Assembly (NCBI RefSeq): GCF_963855985.1
Contig: NC_087096.1
Location: forward strand, 7,378,001 to 7,442,000
Origin: Ostrinia nubilalis
Taxonomy: Eukaryota > Arthropoda > Insecta > Lepidoptera > Crambidae
Length of the DNA stretch: 64,000 nt
Direction of reading: 5' to 3'
This document shows positions 33,638 to 43,507 of the stretch, in pieces. A program made the position numbers and the translations under genes. The number at the start of each line of letters is the position of its first letter. Positions within the stretch are counted from its first letter, which is position 1. The notes under the pieces are model-generated. The model saw nothing but the letters and a program-made list of their open reading frames with translations, searched no databases and was not told the DNA's origin.

Positions 33638-36600
33638 CCTCAATATAAACAACTGTACCTCTAGATATGTTACAAAACGTGACAGTTTTCATTTAAAAAT
33701 CACTTTTCGGAGAAAAACTAATCCTGTATCAAAATATATGGGGATCTAATACGCTTTTGTAACGTATGTGTGCACATTCTAAGAGACGCCTCATAAAAGC
33801 CATAGTCTTCCTTGCGAATATAACCAAGATACAATGTCCATCTTTTTGTAAGTTGTAAGGTAACATTCCTCATGTCTTATATACGGCGGTGATGGTGGAA
33901 AGTACAATTTGACGTCACTTTTGTGTGTTACCAAGTGAAAGTGTAACACAGAATTAGTTTATGCGAATTTGGTTGGTTATAGAAACGGTAATTGTTTATT
34001 TCAATTCTTTAAAACTATTTATCCAATTCCAGAAACTCAGTCGCTATTCCCTTATTCCACTGCCTTTCCCTTTTCCCCCGAAATCTGCACAATCCCCCAA
34101 GGATGAGGTATGGTTAAAGCAATTTGAGTTTGAATTAAAAAAGAAACCATAGCCAATTACTCATGTGAAGGATTTCATTGAAAAATGTAATCCAATCCAA
34201 GTCAATCTCATCCTTTTAACAATTTAAATCCAATCATTATTATTAATGTGTCATTTAATTACACAAAAGTACTTCATCAAAATCTTGAAATCTCGTTTAC
34301 TTATGGATTTCAATATTATGTTTTTGAAGATGCAGATGGATATTATAGGATTTTTAGACATAGACGAATTAATCGGAAAGGGGGATTAAAATTTAATCTG
34401 AAAATCAGTCAAAGGCAAGAGACACTTCAAAGTCAGTATAATACGATCTATGAATAAAATGAGTACCTATTATTACATTTTGAAATATACTTACCTACCT
34501 AACGTGAATAAAATTGAGCCTCGGGCGTCACAGCCAGGCACATTCTACCATATAAAAGTTAAAAAAATAATACTTTTGCCCTTGGTACACATTAGGATTT
34601 AAACTCAACCCAGTCGGTTATAATTGAAGTTTACTTTTTATTCGGCAGTTTTTAAAACTAATTCGAGACTCGACTCTATACCTAGGTATAATTTATTTTA
34701 TAATAAAATGGAAACATTTTATTATAAAATAAATAAGCTTTACTTAAAACTAACTAAAATAATGGGTGAAAATTGTAGCTCAGAATATACTGAAGTTCAT
34801 TATTTTCAATGGGTCTGTTTTCTAATAGAACTGTACAAAATGTAATTGTGCCCTCCCTGCAAACGGGATTTTAGCAAATATTTTGAGATATCTGTAATGA
34901 GATAGCATAATAACGAGTTCACGTCGAAACCTATTTTCTTTGTGCGCCACACTCGAGCAATGAAAAACGATTCTCCATTTACGACACTCAAAGGAACGTG
35001 TAGTTGGTATCTAAACGTCTCCCGGAGTTATGTGGCGACCACAAAAACGTTACGATTTGCTAATATATCACACGAACACACCTGAACTGTAATAACAAAG
35101 AATAATAGCAGTGTTTTGCGCCAGTTTTTATGGGCTCTTCATTGAATCGCTTTGGCACGACTGCCCGTAGGTGTATACATGTGTGTGCAGATATTTGTAT
35201 AGTCCCGATGATTAATTGCGCGACATTACTAGATAGCCCGTGATAGTTACGGCAAACAATGAGATTAGTCCATACATTGTATCACAGACGTCAACGTTGT
35301 GTACGTGGCTTTAGTTTTGGTAACAATTTGCGTACGTCACCGTTTAGCAACCATGATTTATTCGTTTTGAAAAGCAACATGCGTTAAATTCAGTCACATA
35401 TCACATTGATATGAGTGAGTAACTGATTGCAAGAGAAAAAGGTATTCTAATATATGTATAACCATATTCTAAGTTCTAATGATAGAGCCACTCGTATTAG
35501 CTTCACAAATGTATGTCACTCATCCGAGAAGTTTTACTTAACAAATACACAACATACACAATATCTACAGTAAGAATCTCGGTCCTAGTATCAACTATTT
35601 AATAGTTTAGTTCCAGTCAGACCCTTCAGTTGGGCACTTACCCCTCGTCACTCTGGCAGCCTCATGTCCTACAGTTTCTGTTACACGTTTCTAGAATAGT
35701 CCTTCTAAAATCTGGATGTCTATGTCAAAACTTTCGAGAAGCTTAATTCAACATGGTAAGTTACAGTCAAAACTCATAATAATCATTGGTTTTGACCAAG
35801 GGCGTTAGTCAAAACCACTATTGACTGCAAAAAATCATAATAGGAAATCATACTTACCAGTAATAGTAACATGTTAGTTGCGATTACTCGTAACAGTTTG
35901 TCATTTTTACTTAGTTGTACGTAATAAGTACCATGGTAAATAAACAAAAGTGTTGTCGCTATACTAAAAATATCTCATTTTTTATGTAGGATAGCTTATT
36001 TTCATTAAGTATCAGCTGAAATTTTGCAGTGTGATGATATGAAACACAAATTATAATTTATTGTTCAGCTCACAAGCTGTCGTTTTGCCTGAAAGATAGA
36101 ATTATCATAACGTTTCACAACTTACATTTAAATACCTACTTCATGAATACTACAGACGACAGCACGTCAAACTATACATCTTATTTGGTTGTAATAGATG
36201 GTATTTTTCAACAAAAATATTCTATCGACTATACTATTTTTGGATACATTGGTTAATTATCTACAAACCTTTGTCGGAGCTTGCTTCGGTTTTATTTGTA
36301 TTTTGGTGGTTAATGAAAAACCCTTTGGTAGACAAAAACAACTGAAAATTTCAAATGGAATTATCAATTTGCTCACTGATATTCTAATTCAATCTAATTT
36401 AAATAATGATATTAAAACACAGAACAGCGTTTCTGAGGAATTATCATTTAGAGAAAGAATTTTCACATTCTCAATTCAATTCAATTCGGGTGAAAACTAA
36501 ACAGATAAATTGGGCAAGCGGGGTGGTAGGAAGGAACGGTAAGAATGGATAATAGTTTAATTATTTTCTGGTGGTATAATACCCTTACTTTTCTCCTTAT

Positions 36601-37044
36601 TCTTTATCTTACTTACTTTGACTCTTACCTGAGTAATATTTTTAAGGATTTCTTCTTTCAGTTTCTAATGAGCACCAGGATACTACTCTTAAAATTTTTT
36701 TAGTTAATAAAAATGGTACAGACGACCATAGAACCTCTATTTTACTTTAGGTTATAAGTACTTGTAGAGATACATGTTTCATACCTAAATTAGGAAAAGC
36801 TGAATATAATAAACAGGAAGAATGTATTGAGGACTTCGCACTAATAGAATGTCGTGGGCAGGAACTCACCCCACACTAGATACTAAAATAAATTGTGAAT
36901 GATGAGAGACCAAACAATATTATGTTTATTTTCGTTATCTTTTGTGAATAGTTTTGAAACAATTCAGATATTTATAGGCATCAAACTATTGACATATCAG
37001 AGGTGTGTTTCTGTTTATGGTATAATTCTATACGGTCTTTTTTA
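33638..37044. other. Long gene-free stretch
   Basis: No gene, TIR pair or tailed retroelement is recognised. Frames such as 34248-34457, 34624-34845 and 36198-36500 are AT-rich and lack domains I know. The segment at 35020-35350 is less AT-rich than its flanks. Confidence 0.4.
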
Positions 37045-37372
37045 TTTACAAAAAGATAGCTCTTGGCTTGCATCTCACTTGGTAGAAAGTGATGATCAAG
37101 CCGGAGTTGGAAGCGAGCTTCACCCGGAACGGAATCCTCAACCACAGAGAAACTGGCTATCTTACATCCAACTGCCGGAACACAACAAATAACAATGCTG
37201 TTAAAATTTTTGCTATCGCAACAGACTTCCTAAGATGGTGATAGCCAGTCAGGCGGACTTAAAATAAATAAGCTCCACCACCAAAAAAATCGAACAGAAA
37301 AATCTGCCCCCACTGGGAATTAAACCCGTGACCTAAGTAGGCGGTTGGACTTCCATTCATCGGATAATATTT
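37045..37372 (-). repeat. tRNA-derived SINE, nearly full length
   Basis: On the minus strand a B-box-like GGGTTTAATTCCC (from about 37331 down) stands near the head. The tail carries CACTTTCTACCAAGTGAGAT, GCAAGCCAAGAGC and a T/A-rich end. The tail is the same signature as at 18820-18899 (CAGGTGAGATACAGGCCAAG). The layout matches a widespread lepidopteran SINE that borrows a LINE 3' end. No TSD found. Confidence 0.6.
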
Positions 37373-37375
37373 TAT

Positions 37376-37710
37376 TATATCTATCCCACGTCATGCTTTT
37401 ACTGTGTTTTTATTGTCCAATGAAACATGTGGCGGCCATATTACTTCGGACATAATAACCGACATGACAAATTATGTTTTGTGTCACTCTTTATAGCCGG
37501 CAGATATCATACAATAAGAAATAAACAAAACACTATAAAACAACAAACAACTGTCTTTTAAAAGAAATCATGAATATTATTAGTAAGGTTGTGAAATATT
37601 ACAAGTACTACTACTACTAATTTTACAGACTTTTCATAATAAAATGCTTGCATTAATAATTAAACAAAATAAGAAAAATAATTTTTGAAAAAATAGCACA
37701 TAAGATGTGT

Positions 37711-37749
<39 letters not shown>

Positions 37750-39402
37750 TTATAAGATATCATTCCAGATTGATATGTAATGTACATGTCAGTTACACCT
37801 AAAGTGCCCAAAAAGTTGACAACACAACCTTATTCTAATTGTAACAAAGACGTGTTTATTTTTATTTTATTTTATTCAATAAGTACACATACAGGTTACA
37901 GTCATTTACATATCAAAATACATAAACAAAATGAACAGTGTCTAGACTCCAACCTACAAGTAGCGTACATTTAAGTAAGTTACGATGATTTTATTTACGT
38001 TGCACAATTAATAAACACATACAAAATGCTCAAAAGACACAACCCTATAAACTGTGTTAAAAAAAGGAAAAAGTTATCAATTATTTTTTGTATTATTATC
38101 AATATTTATATTTAAAACTGTGTCAATGCTTCTGCGAAACGAGTGTAATTTTTGTTGAAATATATCAAATTCCGGATTCTCTAACGCCATGTCATTATAA
38201 AGTCTGCGCATCCTAACTAGGGGATTGTAAAAAGAGGTGTTATTTTTGGCTACTTTGGGTGTCACGAACTATTTGACGCTGACTGTACCTAGTCAGTAAA
38301 TTTAACAGCACGTCAAGCTACTACAGAATAAAACCTTTTGCTAAGATGCAAGGGAAACGAAATCCTTTCGCTACTTACTTATGCGAGGAAAAACAAAAGA
38401 TGCGATTTTATTAATTCAAAACCTTTGGCAAATTGACGACACATGAGTGCGGTGCGACGTGTAGAGTCAATATGAATTAACAGCCATAATAAGCGTATAT
38501 TACTCGTAGTTCTTGGAACTTCAGTGTGTGTACGTGTACATTCACATAACGATAGTGTAATGTCTATCTGTTACTTCGATACCTAGTGAGTGTAGTGGAA
38601 GTTATAAATGAAAAGGAGTGGACTGTATAAAATTAATTGTCTATTCGGTATAAATTTACAATAATATCGAGACCGTTTAGTGCAAAGTCGTTGAAGAGAG
38701 TGCGTCAGGATCGTCTTCTTAGATGTTCGCTCGCGAACCAAACATTGCTCGTTCGTTCGCCGAACGCTCGCCGCTCCCTCCGGTCCCGCCCGCGGGCAAT
38801 GTCCGTGAGTAGACACTATCAAAACTTTTGAAAAAACGAACAGTAGCGAGCCACCACACATGTAAAGCTCACACGCCTTCGTGAATTGCAACAACTACTT
38901 ATACATGACGCCTATTTTAAATAGGCTTACAGTAGAAATTCATAATTAATAAAAGTCCGTACAAAAAGAACCGCTAAAAGTCCAGAACCCAGAAAGTTCT
39001 GTAATAACAGTAGTTTAAACCAAGTGATTAGTAAGTATAAGAAAGAGCGGCGCGTTAAAACAAAACTTAAAATAGGCGATTAGTTCGAATTAGCAACGGA
39101 ATCGCACTATAAAATTAGCATAAAGTGTCGCGCTATCTTAAAAAAATAAATGAAACAAACAACTTTTAATGCCCAAACATTGAAATCCGCGGGGATTCAG
39201 GCGGCCTGCAGCGCCTTTGATAACTAGGGTTGCCACCTCTATATTTTTAATGATGACTGAGTGCCCCAAACAAATGCTACTTAAATCGCCTAGAGATAAA
39301 ATATTTTATGAACCACACATTATTATGCAGAGCAGAGCACTTTAAAGGGTAAATTGTTGGAACAAGGCTTGGTTTTGACGTGATAAAACCAAAGTTTTAA
39401 GA
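37376..39402. other. Gene-free stretch with a GC-rich patch
   Basis: A (GAT)n microsatellite is listed separately. At about 38690-38810 a GC-rich, low-repeat patch (CGAACGCTCGCCGCTCCCTC) ends near GTCC|GTGAGTAG, which fits a splice donor. This could be a first exon or promoter, but there is no supporting reading frame. Confidence 0.35.
37711..37749. repeat. (ATG)n microsatellite
   Basis: An uninterrupted run of about 13 ATG/GAT units. It may be length-polymorphic. Confidence 0.9.
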
Positions 39403-39405
39403 TTA

Positions 39406-39586
39406 AAAGCTTGGCCAAATAGAACGCGTACCTACCTAGTGCGCTCTAGTGCGCTAGTCTGATGTCGCGCTAGCCAAATTGTGTTCGTAGAATGTGGAGA
39501 CTTTCATGTCAAACACAGTGCCGGTGCTAGCAGTAGGTTCACATCGCTCTACGACACTAGGATACGCGTGCTATTTGGCGAGGCCT
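39406..39586. mobile_element. TIR element, about 181 bp, TTA target site
   Basis: The left end AAAGCTTGGCCAAATAGAAC plus GCGTA and the complement of the right end (AGGCCTCGCCAAATAGCACG plus CGTA) are inverted repeats. TTA flanks both ends (39403-39405, 39587-39589). Its termini resemble those of the element at 13928-14337 (AAAGCC...), suggesting related Harbinger-type MITEs. Confidence 0.65.
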
Positions 39587-39670
39587 TTAGATATCTTTCG
39601 TATATGATGACAAAATGAGTCATTATTGATCGAGTCGTTAAAAAGTAGGAAATACACATATTAAAATACG

Positions 39671-39979
39671 TGACGGCGCGACGGTAGCGCCACCTTCAAT
39701 TTCTAGACGAGAATGACAGATTAAATACTGTCATTCTGGCGGAACGTCAAACGGGCAACCATCTTGCAGCTCACTTTTTATTCGAGCGCGACGGAGGTTG
39801 CACGTCATCAACGAATCGCCTTTAATCTGCGTCAAATTACTTATAATTAAGTGTTAATTGGTTCCGATTGATTAAACAAGTGTGTGAGAATCATATTCCG
39901 GCTTTATTTTTGATCTTACCCGCCCAAATACCCACGCAAGATGGACCCGCCTAATGATGACGGTACAGAAATGCCGTTA
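39671..39979 (+). repeat. 5' long terminal repeat
   Basis: This runs from TGACGGCG to GCCGTTA and should carry the promoter. An ATG at 39941 near its end opens a frame that crosses into the interior. Confidence 0.9.
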
Positions 39980-40239
39980 TCAGAAGTGGGATTGCAAGGG
40001 CAGTCAAGTGAAGAAATAAGGCCACCCGACAAAGAAAATGCGAGTAGTATTTTGAGCAAGATGAAGCCGTGACGGCGGAAAATGGAGAAAACCACGATGA
40101 TACCGATATAACACCTTTCCACAATGACATGAATGGCTCTGACACTATATCTATTGGGTCTGAAACTTTAACTGCTGACTCTGAAGATTTTAATAATAGC
40201 ATGAGATTTGAAGTTGAGGTCGAAGTTCATAGGGAATAA
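39941..40239 (+). pseudogene. Broken short coding segment of the LTR element
   Basis: From ATG 39941, inside the LTR, 43 codons run across the LTR/interior border to a stop at 40070-40072. A second frame, open from about 40054 to TAA 40237-40239, carries an acidic, Ser/Thr-rich reading that includes MNGSDTISIGSETLTADSED. The two halves have similar composition and look like one ancestral N-terminal (gag-like) segment broken by a frameshift around 40045-40060. No zinc knuckle or protease follows. The short length and the lack of a known domain keep this tentative. Confidence 0.45.
39980..39994 (+). promoter_or_regulatory. Primer binding site, tRNA-Leu type
   Basis: TCAGAAGTGGGATT directly after the LTR matches the complement of the 3' region of insect tRNA-Leu (TGTCAGAAGTGGGATT..., recalled from general knowledge). 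The match begins a few bases inside the tRNA instead of at the CCA end. Confidence 0.55.
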
Positions 40240-40320
40240 AACATGGTTAGTTAAATTTTACCTTGTATTCTTAGACGGTCGTTAAGATGGTGAATGATGA
40301 CGTTTTGCGTTGTGAGTCTG

Positions 40321-40747
40321 GTCGAAAGGACGATGTTGTCCGGTCCACGCCCTCATGGGCTGGTCGAAGGGACGCATTTGTCCGGTCCAGTATAAGATTT
40401 TGTGGAGCTGGTCGTAAGGACGGTATTGTCCGGTCCATGTCTTCAAGGACTGGTCGAAGGGACATACTTGTCCGGTCCAGGAGGTATAAGAGTTTGTGGA
40501 ACTGGTCGCAGGGACGGTGTTGTCCGGTCCATGCCCTCGCGGGCTGGTCGAAAGGACGTACTTGTCCGGTCCAGTATAAGAGTTTGTGGAACTGGTCGTA
40601 GGGACGGTGTTGTCCGGTCCATGCCCTCTGTGGCTGGTCGTGAGGACGCATTTGTCCGGTCCAGTATTGGAAGTCGTGCATATTCGTAAAGAAATTGCTG
40701 TCCGGTCCATGTCCTTGTGACTGGTCGAAGGGACGCATCGGTCGGTC
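40321..40747. repeat. Higher-order minisatellite in the LTR element
   Basis: Nine units start with GTCG and contain GGGACG...TTGTCCGGTCCA. Two unit types alternate: a 42-bp type ending CATGCCCTCGCGGGCTG-like and a 48-52 bp type ending AGTATAAGAGTTTGTGGAACTG-like. Together they make a dimer of about 90 bp repeated four times. Long open frames in several phases here are artefacts of the periodicity. Confidence 0.9.
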
Positions 40748-40971
40748 TAGAAATATGCTGTTGTGAATGCGATGAGAGAGATGTTGGTCTCATGCCTTGC
40801 AGATTTCCTTCGCAGAGGAAGATTGTAGTTGTGTTCGGTCATAGTATTTTAGTAGGGCAATATTGAGAAGTTATGGTCAGGATGGGCGAGCAGTGTAGGC
40901 GGAACTTTAATGTGAATACTTGTTACAGAAATGCCCATGCGCCCGAGGACGGGCGACTGTCAGAATGGCCG

Positions 40972-41280
40972 TGACGGCGCGACGGTAGCGCCACCTTCAA
41001 TTTCTAGACGAGAATGACAGATTAAATACTGTCATTCTGGCGGAACGTCAAACGGGCAACCATCTTGCAGCTCACTTTTTATTCGAGCGCGACGGAGGTT
41101 GCACGTCATCGACGAATCGCCTTTAATCTGCGTCAAATTACTTATAATTAAGTGTTAATTGGTTCCGATTGATTAAACAAGTGTGTGAGAATCATATTCC
41201 GGCTTTATTTTTGATCTTACCCGCCCAAATACCCACGCAAGATGGACCCGCCTAATGATGACGGTACAGAAATGCCGTTA
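40972..41280 (+). repeat. 3' long terminal repeat
   Basis: Same length as, and nearly identical to, 39671-39979. The sequence just before it (CCCGAGGACGGGCGACTGTC) is not a clear polypurine tract. Confidence 0.9.
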
Positions 41281-41284
41281 TACG

Positions 41285-41758
41285 TATGTAGTAAAAGTAT
41301 CTTTTATTATGTTTACTTATAGCTAGAGATACTAACACTTTATAAAGTTAATAAAACAATACTTCCATAATGTGTAATGTCTACATTGACTTTGTGTCTC
41401 GATGACAATTTAACAGTCCCTTATACATCAATAAAAGTGTCTTGTTCATGAAACAACATAAATCACTATCATAAAAGTTAAAAAGAAAAGTGACTCAGCC
41501 CTAGTTAACTCAAGTCACCCATAAGCATACTCGGCCACCTAAAACACGGCACACTCATTTAAAATTTAAAATCTTATTATGCGCGCTAACAGCCCCCACA
41601 TCTGCCGAATCAAAATGTTTTTCTTTCACGTTTTCCGTACCAATTACGCCAAACGAATCGGGCAATATTTGATCGAAACGTATAAAAGGAGCAGTAAAGG
41701 AATTTTCCATTACATACTTCGACGTCTATTTGCAAAAGTAAACGTTTAGATGTAGATA
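41285..41758. other. Gene-free gap with a TATA-like box
   Basis: TATAAAAGG at 41681-41689 is followed about 30-45 bases later by ATTACATACTTCGAC. It could be a core promoter, but no exon follows before the next MITE. Confidence 0.3.
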
Positions 41759-41760
41759 TA

Positions 41761-42148
41761 CAGGGTGGAATTTTATAATGCAACCTGAAGGGAAAGTAAC
41801 TGTTAATACTGAAGATAGAAAATTTTACTCAAAGAAAATTTTTGAAAAGAGAAAGAAAACTGCATTCAAAGATTTCCGAAAATTTCCTTGCCGCACCCGA
41901 AAATCTAACCGAATAAATCTGTTAAAATTATGTACTTACATCCTGGATGAAGTACCTCTCCAACAAGCTTGATAAATCAAATTAAATCTTAAACAATTTA
42001 AATTATTTCTTTGAATGGTAAACTAGCGTAGCGAATTTTCGGAAATATTTGAATGCAGTTTTCTTTCTTTTAATAAATAAAGGAATGTATTCTTCGAGTA
42101 GTATAAAGATTACTTTTCCTTCAAGTGGCATTACAATATGCCACCCTG
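41761..42148. mobile_element. Mariner-type MITE, 388 bp
   Basis: CAGGGTGGAATTTTATAATG at the left and the complement of CATTACAATATGCCACCCTG at the right are inverted repeats bordered by TA (41759-41760, 42149-42150). Homology extends through GAAGGGAAAGTAA and then AAACTGCATTCAAA / TTTGAATGCAGTTT deeper in. It shares the CAGGGTGG end with 19372-20068. The 64-codon frame inside shows no transposase motif. Confidence 0.8.
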
Positions 42149-42150
42149 TA

Positions 42151-43365
42151 TACGCAGTTGTATTAATAGGAATTGCAAAGCCCAGTGAAAGCCTATTTGA
42201 ATTGGGGATGGACGGTTTGCTTTGAGTTTCCTTGTTTTATTAGATTAATGAAAACAAAAGTCTTAAATGAATTACGATCTGCCTTCCATAATTTAAATTT
42301 TGAATGTGTGATTTTGTAGAAGGTAAAATATAATAAAATAAATAAACTTATGGAGTGAATTTGTGAGATGTAAATAATTTAGGAACTTTTTAATTCTAAT
42401 GACCTCACAGATTATGTAAACTAGGTCTATCGAAGTATTTATAAAAGCAAAGTAATTAATTCATGAAAATATTTTAACATTTAAAACTGGGTTGGATAAT
42501 TAAATAATGAAGTATGTATAATGTGGTGTATTTTCTTTTACCATTGGAACGTTTCATCTTATCTAGGCCACGTAATGTAACGAACATTAAGTACAGAATA
42601 CTAATGAATACAAGTGTCGCAATGGAATAGAATTTAGTACCTCAGTGCCGCCATTACGAAATAATTACCTACTATTTAAAATCTTGCATGAAAATTGTAT
42701 CACAATTATCTTGTAACTGACTATACTCTTTTAAAACAAAAAGGAAAACCAACGTAATATTTGACGAAGATATTGAAAACCACCTCATTATAATGAAATT
42801 GTAAATTTAATTAGTTCATTATGCATCAGACTCCACAATTCGCAGCACAGCATAATATTTTCATCAATATTGTGAGACGATGCATACCAAATACCAATTT
42901 ATCTAATAGGATTTGCTATTCCTGTTCTATTCGAAAATGCTGCGTACAAAATTGCGTTCTAATTATATATTCACTTGCCAATTAGTGAGTTCGCTTCAAA
43001 GGTATTGGTATGTGTGCGGTTCTTACTTATCCGCTCATAGAAATACACATAATATTTCATTATAATAACTAGAGATACGCGCCTACGCACGTTAATACGC
43101 GGTTGGTAATGGTTATAAGTCTTGTAGATTCGTTTAACAATGTCGTATATCGAACTTACAATAATAGAAATCATTATAATAACAATTGTTGGTTCAGTGA
43201 ACGTGTAAGCCACACGTGTAAACGTCACACAAATGCCGACAGAGCTATGAAAGTCTAGATTTTTCCAAACAGTTTCTGGGCCAGATCCTATTAGCCTTTA
43301 TAAAACCTCAAATTAATGATCTATGTGATCATTTTGTAAAATAAATAAAAATCTAAAATCTTTAC
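42151..43365. other. Gene-free AT-rich stretch
   Basis: No gene or repeat recognised. Confidence 0.4.
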
Positions 43366-43507
43366 TTTTTTTTTTTACGCTAGACAAGGCAGGTATTTGA
43401 CCGCAATTGCACCTGGTGTTAAGTGAGATGCAGTCTAGGCTGGTACATATCTGCCCTGTAAGTGCCTATTCACTCTCGCCTTGAAAACGCCCGGATTATA
43501 GTGTTCA
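43366..43507 (-). mobile_element. LINE 3' end with poly(A), copy 2
   Basis: The T run 43366-43376 is a minus-strand poly(A). The body GACAAGGCAGGTATTTGACC ... GCCCGGATTATAGTGTTCAG matches 33189-33380, including CACCTGGTGTTAAGTGAGAT. Truncated after about 130 bp. Confidence 0.75.

Larger units (their letters stand above)
39671..41280 (+). mobile_element. Young non-autonomous LTR retrotransposon
   Basis: Two 309-bp direct repeats (39671-39979 and 40972-41280) begin TGACGGCGCG and end ATGCCGTTA. The exact 4-bp duplication TACG stands outside (39667-39670, 41281-41284). I noticed only one difference between the LTRs (CATCAACG versus CATCGACG), so the insertion looks recent. The 5' LTR is followed at once by TCAGAAGTGGGATT, which matches the complement of a tRNA-Leu 3' part. 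The 992-bp interior holds a short broken coding segment (to 40239) and a minisatellite (40321-40747), but no protease, RT or integrase. It therefore depends on proteins from a relative. A Ty3/Gypsy-like parent is plausible, not shown. Orientation follows the primer site. Confidence 0.9.

Noticed and set aside
36198..36500. 100-codon frame with a hydrophobic stretch
   Set aside because: AT-rich composition makes Phe/Ile/Leu runs likely by chance; no domain and no neighbours support it.
37711..37749. ATG run as a coding poly-Met/Asp tract
   Set aside because: It is flanked by stops and AT-rich DNA, so it is a plain microsatellite.
40271..40793. Several long overlapping frames with repeated GPDKYV/DRT motifs
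   Set aside because: They lie over the minisatellite, and a period divisible by three opens several phases at once. No start context or domain was found.
39671..41280. Satellite or segmental duplication as explanation of the 309-bp direct repeats
   Set aside because: The exact TACG on both outer borders and the primer site right after the first copy fit LTRs much better.
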